The position numbers and the translations under genes were made by a program. Positions 24,851 through 32,065 of a stretch of DNA of 43,474 nucleotides are shown in pieces. Position 1 is the stretch's first letter. Every line of letters begins with the position of its first letter. This stretch comes from Gordonia rhizosphera NBRC 16068. Lineage in GTDB: Bacteria > Actinomycetota > Actinomycetes > Mycobacteriales > Mycobacteriaceae. Under the pieces are notes generated by a model that saw nothing but the letters and a program-made list of their open reading frames with translations, did not search any database and had not been told where the DNA came from. The stretch spans positions 1 through 43,474 of the forward strand of contig NZ_BAHC01000117.1 in the NCBI RefSeq assembly GCF_000298195.1, in the 5' to 3' direction.

Positions 24851-25717
24851 ATGGGCAAGAGCTCTCGCAGCGATGGACTGGATCCGACGGTCGACTACCT
24901 GGAGATGTATCGGAACCTGGCCACCTACGAGTTCCCGTGGGATCTCAATCAGGCGCTGAGCTTCGCTCTGTTTCGGACCTACGCGGTACCGAGCATCGGT
25001 CGTCTGCTCGCCGACACCGGCGCGTTCACCGGCGACACGCAGAAGCGGTACGACGACACGTCGATCCTGCTGGAGGTGCCACTGCTGGAGGGGTTCGACA
25101 GCCCCCGGGCGAAAGCGGCGGTTCGGCGCATCAACCAGATGCACAAGATGTACGACATCAGCAACGACGACATGCGCTACGTACTGTCGACATTCGTCGT
25201 GGTGCCCAAGCGATGGATGGACGACTACGGTTCGCGGGCATTCACCCCGGCCGAACTCGAGGCCTCGGTGCGCTACTACGGGACGCTGGGCCGGCATATG
25301 GCCATCAAGGACATCCCACAGACCTACGACGACTTCGCGACATTGATGGACGACTACGAGCGTGAGCATTTCGCCTTCGACGAGGGAAGCCGCAACGTCG
25401 CGGATTCGACGATGGACCTGATGTGCTCGTTCTATCCGAAACCACTCAAGCGGGTCATCGAGGTGTTCAGCCGGTCACTGATGGACGACGCCCTCCTGGA
25501 GGCCTTCGGCTACCAGAAGCCATCCGAACTGGTTCGCAGACTGTCGATCGGCGGACTCAAGTTGCGTGGCCGCCTGGTCGCCGTGCTGCCGGCCCGACGC
25601 AGGCCGCAGTACGTCTACGAGATGTCACGCATTCGTAGCTACCCCGATGGCTTCGATATCGAGCGCATGGGCACCTTCGCCCCTGGCTGTCCCGTCAACC
25701 ACTCAGCAGGTAGTTGA
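24851..25717 (+). CDS. MpaB-type (DUF2236) oxygenase
   Basis: A 288-residue protein of the oxygenase MpaB / DUF2236 family, a helical fold related to the latex-clearing haem oxygenase Lcp. Seen are FPWDLNQALSFALFRTYAVP, the RRINQMHKMYDISNDDMRYV block (His of QMHK is the likely haem-proximal region), STFVVVPKRWMDDYG and the GTLGRHMAIKDIP block. No signal peptide. GGAGG precedes the ATG at 24851. A TetR repressor is transcribed divergently and its operators cover this promoter. The substrate is unknown; the inducible single-gene unit suggests breakdown or modification of a small hydrophobic molecule. Confidence 0.85.
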   Translation: MGKSSRSDGLDPTVDYLEMYRNLATYEFPWDLNQALSFALFRTYAVPSIGRLLADTGAFTGDTQKRYDDTSILLEVPLLEGFDSPRAKAAVRRINQMHKMYDISNDDMRYVLSTFVVVPKRWMDDYGSRAFTPAELEASVRYYGTLGRHMAIKDIPQTYDDFATLMDDYEREHFAFDEGSRNVADSTMDLMCSFYPKPLKRVIEVFSRSLMDDALLEAFGYQKPSELVRRLSIGGLKLRGRLVAVLPARRRPQYVYEMSRIRSYPDGFDIERMGTFAPGCPVNHSAGS

Positions 25718-25905
25718 AGTACCCCAGACCGTTGCCAACCGAGCCTCGCCCACGGGTTCGACGGCCAACTGCCACCGAACCCCGCGTGGTTCGCTCAGTC
25801 GGGACACCGACTCCGGGGCGGTGATCGAGCGCGCTGCACACCGGGGTGGCATTCGCGTCGCGATCACCTCGCATCGACCAGATGTGGGTGTGTCTATCCT
25901 GAGAC

Positions 25906-27444
25906 GTGATCACCTCATCAGAGCAGTCCGAGACGTCAGGACGGATCCGCAATGCGGCGTTCGTGACGAAAGTCATGTCTGCCGATGAGGCGGTGAAGTT
26001 CATCCACCCCGCCGACACCGTCGCCATCAGCGGCTTCGCCAGTGCGGGGACACCAAAGGTGATCATCCCCGCACTTACCGACCGGATCCGCGAGAGCCGA
26101 GCGGCCGGGACGAACTTCACGATCAATCTCCTGACCGGGGCGTCGGTCTCCACCGAGACGGAGCGACTGCTCGCCGAGATCGACGGCATTGCGCTGCGCA
26201 TGCCCTATCAGTCCGAGTCGACAGCCCGCAAGAAGATCAACGACGGCCGCATGGATTACGTCGACATTCATCTGTCGCACGTCGCCCAGCAGGTGTGGGA
26301 GGGCTACTACGGCACCATCGACGTCGCCGTCGTCGAGGTCGCCGGCATCACCGAGAGCGGTGAGCTCATCCCGTCAGCGTCGATCGGCAACAACAAGACC
26401 TGGCTCGACGTCGCCGACAAGATCATCCTCGAGGTCAACTCGTGGGTGCCGGCCGCCATGGAGGGTATGCACGACGTCTACTACGGCACCGCACTGCCGC
26501 CCCATCGGACTCCGATACAGCTCACCCGGGTCGAGGATCGCATCGGTCAGACCACCTACCGGGTCGATCCCGCCAAGGTCGTCGCCGTGGTGGAGACAGA
26601 TGCTCGCGACAGCGCTAGTCCACTCACACCACCCGACACCGTGAGTGAGGCGATCGCCGGGCACGTCGTCGACTTCTTCGCGCACGAAGTCCGCGCCGGA
26701 CGACTGCCGGCCGACACGCTGCTGCCGCTGCAGGCCGGTATCGGCAACGTCGCCAACGCAGTGCTCGGCGGCCTCGACCGTGGTGGATACAAGGGCCTGA
26801 CCTGCTACTCCGAAGTCATCCAGGACAGCATGCTGCGCCTGATCAAGGACGGAGCCGTCGCGCACGCGTCGTCGACGGCACTGGCCCTGAGCGAGAACGG
26901 CATCGAGGAACTGACCGCCAATATCGACTTCTACCGCGAGCACATCACCCTACGACCGCAGGAGATCAGCAACCACCCCGAGATCGTCCGCAGGTTGGGC
27001 ATCATCGCGATGAACGGAATGCTCGAAGCCGACATCTACGGCAACGTGAACTCGACCCACGTGATGGGAACCAAGATCATGAACGGCATCGGCGGCTCGG
27101 GAGACTTCGCCCGCAACGGATACGTCTCGATGTTCTTGAGTCCGTCCACCGCACGCGGCGGGGCGATCTCGGCGATCGTCCCGATGGTGCCGCACGTCGA
27201 CCACACCGAACACGACACGCAGATCATCGTCACCGAGCACGGACTTGCCGATCTTCGCGCTCTGTCCCCACGACGACGAGCACGCCTGATCATCGAGAAC
27301 TGCGCCCACCCGGACTACCGTCCGATGCTGCGCGACTACTTCGAGCGCGCGGACGCGCAACCCGATTCCGGGCACACGCCGCACATCCTGGGCGAGGCCT
27401 TCGGTTTTCACCAGCGCTATCTCCAGACCGGCTCGATGCGCTGA
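25906..27444 (+). CDS. acetyl-CoA hydrolase/transferase family protein
   Basis: A 512-residue class I CoA-transferase of the acetyl-CoA hydrolase / succinyl-CoA:acetate CoA-transferase family. Blocks include ISGFASAGTPKVI, INLLTGASVS, LPLQAGIGNVANAVL, the catalytic Glu303 in CYSEVIQDSML, IIAMNGMLEADIYGNVNSTH, the CoA-binding NGIGGSGDFARN and EHGLADLR near the end. It moves CoA between carboxylates, for instance in acetate or propionate metabolism. The start is GTG at 25906 with a weak ribosome site and 188 bases from the previous gene. The length fits the family. Confidence 0.93.
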   Translation: MITSSEQSETSGRIRNAAFVTKVMSADEAVKFIHPADTVAISGFASAGTPKVIIPALTDRIRESRAAGTNFTINLLTGASVSTETERLLAEIDGIALRMPYQSESTARKKINDGRMDYVDIHLSHVAQQVWEGYYGTIDVAVVEVAGITESGELIPSASIGNNKTWLDVADKIILEVNSWVPAAMEGMHDVYYGTALPPHRTPIQLTRVEDRIGQTTYRVDPAKVVAVVETDARDSASPLTPPDTVSEAIAGHVVDFFAHEVRAGRLPADTLLPLQAGIGNVANAVLGGLDRGGYKGLTCYSEVIQDSMLRLIKDGAVAHASSTALALSENGIEELTANIDFYREHITLRPQEISNHPEIVRRLGIIAMNGMLEADIYGNVNSTHVMGTKIMNGIGGSGDFARNGYVSMFLSPSTARGGAISAIVPMVPHVDHTEHDTQIIVTEHGLADLRALSPRRRARLIIENCAHPDYRPMLRDYFERADAQPDSGHTPHILGEAFGFHQRYLQTGSMR

Positions 27445-27450
27445 GTCGCG

Positions 27451-27483
27451 GATGGCCCGCCCAGAGGCACTGGGGTGGCCATC
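27451..27483. terminator. hairpin after the CoA-transferase gene
   Basis: GATGGCC pairs with GGCCATC, continued after two mismatches by CCCAG with CTGGG around the loop AGGCA. It starts 7 bases after the CoA-transferase stop and precedes the convergent gene ending at 27522. Confidence 0.65.
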
Positions 27484-27521
27484 ACTGTGATCACGAGTCC
27501 CGCGGCGACGGGCTCTGAGGT

Positions 27522-27971
27522 TTACTTCGTTTCGAACGGTGCAGATCCCGTCTTTGCAGACTGTTTGCCGGTCGCGCTGATATCGGTGGGGAAGCCAGGC
27601 GGTGGTGCCGATGCGGGAACGGTGATCGTCTGAACGAAGGCACCGTCGGAGTCCGCAGTGGCAGAGCCAACTTCTGTCGTGTGGACGCGGATCACCACTC
27701 TCTCACCGGGTTCGAAGCACGACCCAAAGACTGTGACCTGATCGCCCCTGGCGGCCTGGCCAGTTGAGAGCGTGACTTCTGCCGGTTCGGCCAATCCGCA
27801 GCCATCGCCACTGGTCCCCGTGCCGCCCACAGAGATCGTCGGTGGTTCCGGCGATCGGTTCGTCGACCCGTCGTTGCTGCGAAGGTAGGTGGCCACGGCA
27901 ATGAGTGTGCCGATGATCGTGCAGACGATGGTGACGACGACACCGGTCTTTGTCAGCCTGCTATCAGCCAT
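27522..27971 (-). CDS. membrane-anchored Ig-like domain protein
   Basis: A 149-residue protein with one N-terminal transmembrane segment (KTGVVVTIVCTIIGTLIAVA, about residues 8-28), a Ser/Pro linker and one extracytoplasmic beta-sandwich domain. The domain reads GDQVTVFGSCFEPGERVVIR, then HTTEVGSATADSDGAFVQTI and VTLSTGQAA before it, with two Cys (DGCGLAE and GSCFEPG) placed to form a disulfide. This pattern is that of small bacterial Ig-like surface domains. The start ATG at 27971 has no clear ribosome site. No function can be assigned; it stands alone between the CoA-transferase and the Ddn-like gene. Confidence 0.7.
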   Translation of the reverse strand: MADSRLTKTGVVVTIVCTIIGTLIAVATYLRSNDGSTNRSPEPPTISVGGTGTSGDGCGLAEPAEVTLSTGQAARGDQVTVFGSCFEPGERVVIRVHTTEVGSATADSDGAFVQTITVPASAPPPGFPTDISATGKQSAKTGSAPFETK

Positions 27972-28097
27972 ACGGCAATTATCGAGGAAATGAGGCCGCC
28001 TACCAACCCTCCACGGAAGCCCAGCGGATGCCCAACCTCGACACACGGCCACTTCATCGCGTGACCGAAAGCTGTCGGCGTAGAGGGACTTCCGACT

Positions 28098-28535
28098 TCA
28101 GACCAGCTCGCAGATCACCAGCGGGATGTCGCGGGTGGTGCGCTTCTGGTAGTTCGCATAGCCGCGGTAAGCCTTGACCACCTGTGGCCAGAGTTCCGCC
28201 TTCTCGTCGGGGGTTGCGGTGCGCGCGTGCACTCGCAGCCGCTCCCCATCGAGCACGAGCTCCGCGTCGGGCGAGGCCACCAGATTCCGATACCAGTCGG
28301 GATGGCGATCGTCGCCGCCTTTTGACGCGACCAGCACTATGCGTTGATCGTCGTGCACCGGGGTGGTGAGGTAGCACGAGCGGGGTAGGCCCGACTTGCG
28401 GCCGACGGTGTGCAGTTCCACCAGCGGCATGCCGAACGGCTTGTTCAGCAGCCGACCGCCACTGAGCGTGAGGACCACCCAGTGCGCCTTGTTCATCAGC
28501 TTGGGGCCCCAGTCGCCCCAGATCGGTTCGGCCAT
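28098..28535 (-). CDS. Ddn-family deazaflavin (F420)-dependent oxidoreductase
   Basis: A 145-residue split-beta-barrel protein of the nitroreductase/deazaflavin-dependent (Ddn) family. Typical blocks are MPLVELHTVGRKSGLPRSCY, IVLVASKGGDDRHPDWYRNL, DAELVLDGERLRVHARTATP and WPQVVKAYRGYANYQKRTTR. These enzymes use reduced F420 to reduce quinones, enones or nitro compounds, usually at the membrane. GGGGAG lies upstream of the ATG. It is the third gene of a minus-strand set after the carotenoid oxygenase (38-base gap). A damaged copy of its 3' third occurs at 37285-37405. Confidence 0.92.
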   Translation of the reverse strand: MAEPIWGDWGPKLMNKAHWVVLTLSGGRLLNKPFGMPLVELHTVGRKSGLPRSCYLTTPVHDDQRIVLVASKGGDDRHPDWYRNLVASPDAELVLDGERLRVHARTATPDEKAELWPQVVKAYRGYANYQKRTTRDIPLVICELV

Positions 28536-28573
28536 CGCTCAACGCTCCCCGAGCACAGTGGTGACCTTCGTTC

Positions 28574-30091
28574 TCAGAGCCCGAGCGCGTCCGCAGGCGA
28601 GTCGGCGGTGTGCCACCGTCGGAGCTCTGCGCCGTCGGCCCAGGTGGAATGTGTTCCGCTGGAGATCCGCTCGGGGAGCCGCAGCTTGCACACGGGCCCG
28701 TCGCCGACCCGGGCCGCATCGAAAACCAGGCAGTACGAGGCGTCGTCGTTCATGTCGGTGGTGAGGGTGACCAGGTATCCGTCATCCTCGCCGGTGCTCC
28801 CGACCCGCGGTGCCATCGCGGTTTCGCTGCCATAGACACCTTCCCCGAAGGAGAAGTGGTCCTCGGCACCGGTGTGCAGATCATGCCGCACCAGACCGTC
28901 GAAGAGGAACCAGCCGGGTTTGCCGGTGGCGGCGTAGACGTAACGGTAGTCACGGCCGGTCTGCGTGGCGTTCATCATCCCGAACTCGGTGATCCGCTCG
29001 GAGAGCGGTTCCTCCTTGACGTGACCGGTGCGCAGGTCGAACCGCCAGCGGTGCAGGCGCGCCTGCATCCGATCGAGCGCGAGGAACCGGAACGCGCGCT
29101 GCCACTTGTCGCCCATGCCATTGTCAGGGGGCTCCGGGTCACCCTGGAAGAAGCCGTCGAGCACCACGTCGTCACCATCCTCGAAGGCGTTCACGAAATG
29201 CAGCACATACGTCGGGTCGGCCTCGAACCAGCGGATGTCCTCGAGCTGCCCGCGCCTCGGGATCACCGCGAAGCGCGACGGCAGATCCCGGTGGAACCGC
29301 GTCACGTGCGCGCCCTGCGCAAGCGCGGTCGCATCCCAGAAGAGGGGCAGGTCGTTGAGGATGGCGTAGTTCTCGGTGAACGCCATGTCGTGCGGCAGAC
29401 GTGGGCCGGGCAGTGGGATGTCGACGTAGTGCACCAGGTCGTTGTTCTCGTCGACAACGCCGTAGTGCAGGTAAGGGGCGTCCTTGGCGTAGTTGAAGAA
29501 CAGCATCTCGCCGGTGGCGTCGTCGACCTTGGGATGCGCCGATACGCCCCACCGCGCGGGGAACGCGCCGTTCCACGACTCCTTGCCGAGGGTCATCGCG
29601 CTGTACGGGTCCAGCCGGTAGAGATCGCCGCACTGATAGAAGGTGGTGAGCGCAACGCCGCGGTGCACGATGACGTCGGTGCTCGACGCATCCTTCATCA
29701 GCCGTCGGGCACCCCAGCCGTCCTCACGTTTGGCGACATACGGCATCTCCGCGATGCCTGCCCAGAGGGACTGCTGCGCTTCAGTTTCCGCCACGAGTCC
29801 ATCGGTACGGACAAAACGGTTGCGATAGAAGGCTTTTCCGTCGCGGAAGCCGACGACGTGCACCATCCCGTCACCGTCGAAAGGATGGTAGTGCTTGATC
29901 GACGGGTGCAGAGGGTTCTCGGTGTTACGCAGGTAGACACCGTCGAGGTCGGTGGGGATCTCGCCGGACACCACGTCGAGGTCGTCGGCTCGCCACTCGG
30001 TGGTCTGCGGTCGCCATGGTCCGGTGCGGTACGGGTGATCATCGTCGGCGGGCAGCGTCGACAGGTAACGCCCGAGGACTTCGATGTCCAT
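28574..30091 (-). CDS. carotenoid oxygenase family (RPE65/CCD) protein
   Basis: A 505-residue seven-bladed-propeller dioxygenase. The four Fe(II) His ligands are all visible: His186 (GVSAHPKVD), His234 (LPHDMAF), His298 (YVLHFVNAFED) and His481 (SGTHSTWADG). Family blocks near the start include GEIPTDLDGVYLRNTENP and HYHPFDGDGMVH. Enzymes of this family cleave double bonds in carotenoids, apocarotenoids, or stilbenes from lignin. AGAGGA precedes the ATG. It lies between an SMP-30 lactonase and a Ddn-like oxidoreductase on the same strand, a set that could process the cleavage products. Confidence 0.95.
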   Translation of the reverse strand: MDIEVLGRYLSTLPADDDHPYRTGPWRPQTTEWRADDLDVVSGEIPTDLDGVYLRNTENPLHPSIKHYHPFDGDGMVHVVGFRDGKAFYRNRFVRTDGLVAETEAQQSLWAGIAEMPYVAKREDGWGARRLMKDASSTDVIVHRGVALTTFYQCGDLYRLDPYSAMTLGKESWNGAFPARWGVSAHPKVDDATGEMLFFNYAKDAPYLHYGVVDENNDLVHYVDIPLPGPRLPHDMAFTENYAILNDLPLFWDATALAQGAHVTRFHRDLPSRFAVIPRRGQLEDIRWFEADPTYVLHFVNAFEDGDDVVLDGFFQGDPEPPDNGMGDKWQRAFRFLALDRMQARLHRWRFDLRTGHVKEEPLSERITEFGMMNATQTGRDYRYVYAATGKPGWFLFDGLVRHDLHTGAEDHFSFGEGVYGSETAMAPRVGSTGEDDGYLVTLTTDMNDDASYCLVFDAARVGDGPVCKLRLPERISSGTHSTWADGAELRRWHTADSPADALGL

Positions 30092-30234
30092 TGCCCAATC
30101 CTCTCGTTGCGGCTCAGTGTGTGTGTCGGCCGTGGCGACGAAGCTGTGACGGTGGTCGAGGTGCTGCCGCCGGTGTTGAGCGCGGCTGCGGGTTTTGGCG
30201 GGTCACCTCGAACGGGGTCGTCCGTCGACACCGC

Positions 30235-31134
30235 TCACGGTCGTCCGGCGTGCCCAACCGCGACCTCGACGGCGCGGATCGTCGCCTCCCGTGCGGCCGA
30301 CCGCGCATGTTCATCGAAATCCGGTGCGCAGCAGATGAACAGCGTGGTGCCGGAACGTCCACCGAGCATGCAGGCAAATGCGCCCGTGTCGAGTACGACC
30401 TCATCGACGACCTCACCGCCCTCGCGGACCCGGATCACGCGGTTCCCCAGGGCGTCGGCAGTCCACAGGCAACCGTCGGCGTCCAGACCGCACCCGTCGG
30501 GCGCAACCACCGCGCCCGCCAAGACCTCGCCGAGCGCCGTCGTCGCCGGCGGATCACCAAATCTCGCCCAGTCCCGCCGCGGGCCCAAGGAGCCGTCCGC
30601 TCCGATGGCGAACGCGCTGATCCGGTTACCGAGGGTCTCGTCGACCAACAGCGTGGTGCCGTCGGGTGTCACGACGCTGCCGTTCGGGAAATACAGCCCT
30701 GCCGCGACCGTGGTGACCGTTCCGTCAGGGTCGATGCGGAGCAGATCGGCGGTATCGAGGTCGGCGCCGGCCATGAGGTCGAAACCGAAATTCCCGAGCC
30801 ATGCGCGACCATGCTCGTCGACGACCATGTCGTTCGGATGCCCGCTGACGTGACCACTCACATCGGCGTGCACCTCGACCACACCGTCGGCTCCGACGCG
30901 CAGCACCTTGCGGTCCTTCATCGAGACCACCAACAGTCGTCCATCCGGAAGCCACCCGAGCCCCGACGGTTGCGTAGGCACCTCGAGCTCGGTGCGCAGG
31001 TCTGAGCCGTCGTCGTTCACCGAATTCACGGTGTGGGTATAGAAGTCGACGAACCACAGACGGCCATCGTGCCAACGCGGGCACTCGGTGAAGGACATGC
31101 CGGAAACCACGGTGCGGATCTGCGATGAACTCAT
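30235..31134 (-). CDS. SMP-30/gluconolactonase family protein
   Basis: A 299-residue six-bladed propeller of the SMP-30/gluconolaconase/LRE-like family, which opens sugar or other lactones using a divalent metal. The metal Glu lies in SFTECPRWHDGRLWFVDF, Asn in GHPNDMVVDEHGRAWLGNF and SGLGWLPDG, and the Asp in WTADALGNRVIRV. No signal peptide. A promoter (TTGAGC, 16 bases, TATAGT) ends six bases before the ATG, with no ribosome site, so the mRNA is probably leaderless. It leads the set with the carotenoid oxygenase (143-base gap) and the Ddn-like gene. Confidence 0.92.
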   Translation of the reverse strand: MSSSQIRTVVSGMSFTECPRWHDGRLWFVDFYTHTVNSVNDDGSDLRTELEVPTQPSGLGWLPDGRLLVVSMKDRKVLRVGADGVVEVHADVSGHVSGHPNDMVVDEHGRAWLGNFGFDLMAGADLDTADLLRIDPDGTVTTVAAGLYFPNGSVVTPDGTTLLVDETLGNRISAFAIGADGSLGPRRDWARFGDPPATTALGEVLAGAVVAPDGCGLDADGCLWTADALGNRVIRVREGGEVVDEVVLDTGAFACMLGGRSGTTLFICCAPDFDEHARSAAREATIRAVEVAVGHAGRP

Positions 31135-31140
31135 GGACCG

Positions 31141-31168
31141 ACTATAGGCAGCGGCGCTGGGTGCTCAA
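31141..31168 (-). promoter_or_regulatory. promoter giving a leaderless SMP-30 mRNA
   Basis: On the minus strand, TTGAGC (31163-31168), a 16-base spacer and TATAGT (31141-31146) are followed six bases later by the ATG at 31134. The expected start of transcription therefore falls on or next to the initiation codon. Leaderless transcripts are common in mycolata. Confidence 0.7.
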
Positions 31169-31596
31169 TGGTCATTCAGCGTAGACACGGAACAATCATC
31201 GGTCGCGCTCAGGGCCGCCCTCGGCACGCGGACCGACTCATCGAATCGGGACCACCGCTGGTCGAGCGGAATCCCGGCGGCTCGACCACCGGCTTGGTTG
31301 CTGGTGAGTCAAAGACGTTGACGTTGACTAAGATTCGGGTCCTTGTCGACCCGGCAGGGCGGTGTCGTGCGCTATTGCACGTCGGTGCGGTTCGCCGCCG
31401 AACACGGCGTGTACCGACGCACGAACTCCGCAGTGCGGTGGCCGACGACGATCCCGGGATCGAATACCAATTCCATTTCGGCCGATTCTCGACGGGCGGC
31501 AGTTCAGAGATTCTCAGTCGAGGCGCATGCAAGGTGCGAATGCCATTCGGGCGGCGGCCGATCGTCGTAGTGTGAAACCGACGACGGAGGTGGGCA
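31169..31596. other. intergenic stretch without a supported gene
   Basis: 428 bases lie between the divergent SMP-30 gene and the operon starting at 31597. Short frames exist on both strands but none shows a recognisable protein or ribosome site. The direct repeat ACGTTGACGTTGAC (about 31316-31328) could hold a -35 element for the plus-strand operon, but no clear -10 follows. Confidence 0.5.
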
Positions 31597-32064
31597 ATGG
31601 AGGCTGCACATCGAGGGCCCGGTCCGGTGTTGCGGCTGACAGTGGAGCGGCACGACGGACAATGGCGGGTGGTCGGGGAGACCCGTGTCGACGAGATGAC
31701 CGTTCCCGGCAGCCAGGAGCTTCCCGACCCTGGGCCAGCGCGGCGGGTCACGGGATTGTGGTTCGAAGTGGTCGACGCGGACGACCACGTCCTCTACCGC
31801 CAAATCCTTCACGAGCCGCCACCTGGTCCCGAATTGCACCATCGTGACGGCCGACTCTCCCGCATGACCGCGGCGTCCGACGCCTACGGCACCGACCTGC
31901 GCGTTCCTCTCGTCGACAAGGGTGCCAAGGTCCGACTTCTCTACGTGCCCAGCACAGTGGACGTCCAGGGTCGCGACGCCGGCGAGAAGGCCCCGACATC
32001 CGTGCTCGAACACGATCTCGTTCAGGAGAAGAAGCCGGTTCGAGGCAAGAAGCGGGGGCAGTGA
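31597..32064 (+). CDS. hypothetical protein, partner of the M64-vWA protein
   Basis: A 155-residue protein I do not recognise. It has alternating hydrophobic strands (VLRLTVERHDGQWRVVGETR, GLWFEVVDADDHVLYRQIL, KVRLLYVPSTVDV), suggesting an all-beta sandwich, a Pro/His-rich middle and a basic Lys/Arg tail (KKPVRGKKRGQ). There is no signal peptide, membrane segment or catalytic motif. GGAGG lies at good spacing before the ATG. Its stop is one base from the GTG of the metallopeptidase gene, so the pair is one operon and the products probably act together, perhaps as cofactor, inhibitor or substrate. Confidence 0.78.
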   Translation: MEAAHRGPGPVLRLTVERHDGQWRVVGETRVDEMTVPGSQELPDPGPARRVTGLWFEVVDADDHVLYRQILHEPPPGPELHHRDGRLSRMTAASDAYGTDLRVPLVDKGAKVRLLYVPSTVDVQGRDAGEKAPTSVLEHDLVQEKKPVRGKKRGQ

Positions 32065-32065
32065 C

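Noticed and set aside
28610..30853. 747-codon plus-strand open frame
   Set aside because: It lies antisense to the carotenoid oxygenase and SMP-30 genes and its composition is that of a mirror frame in GC-rich DNA.
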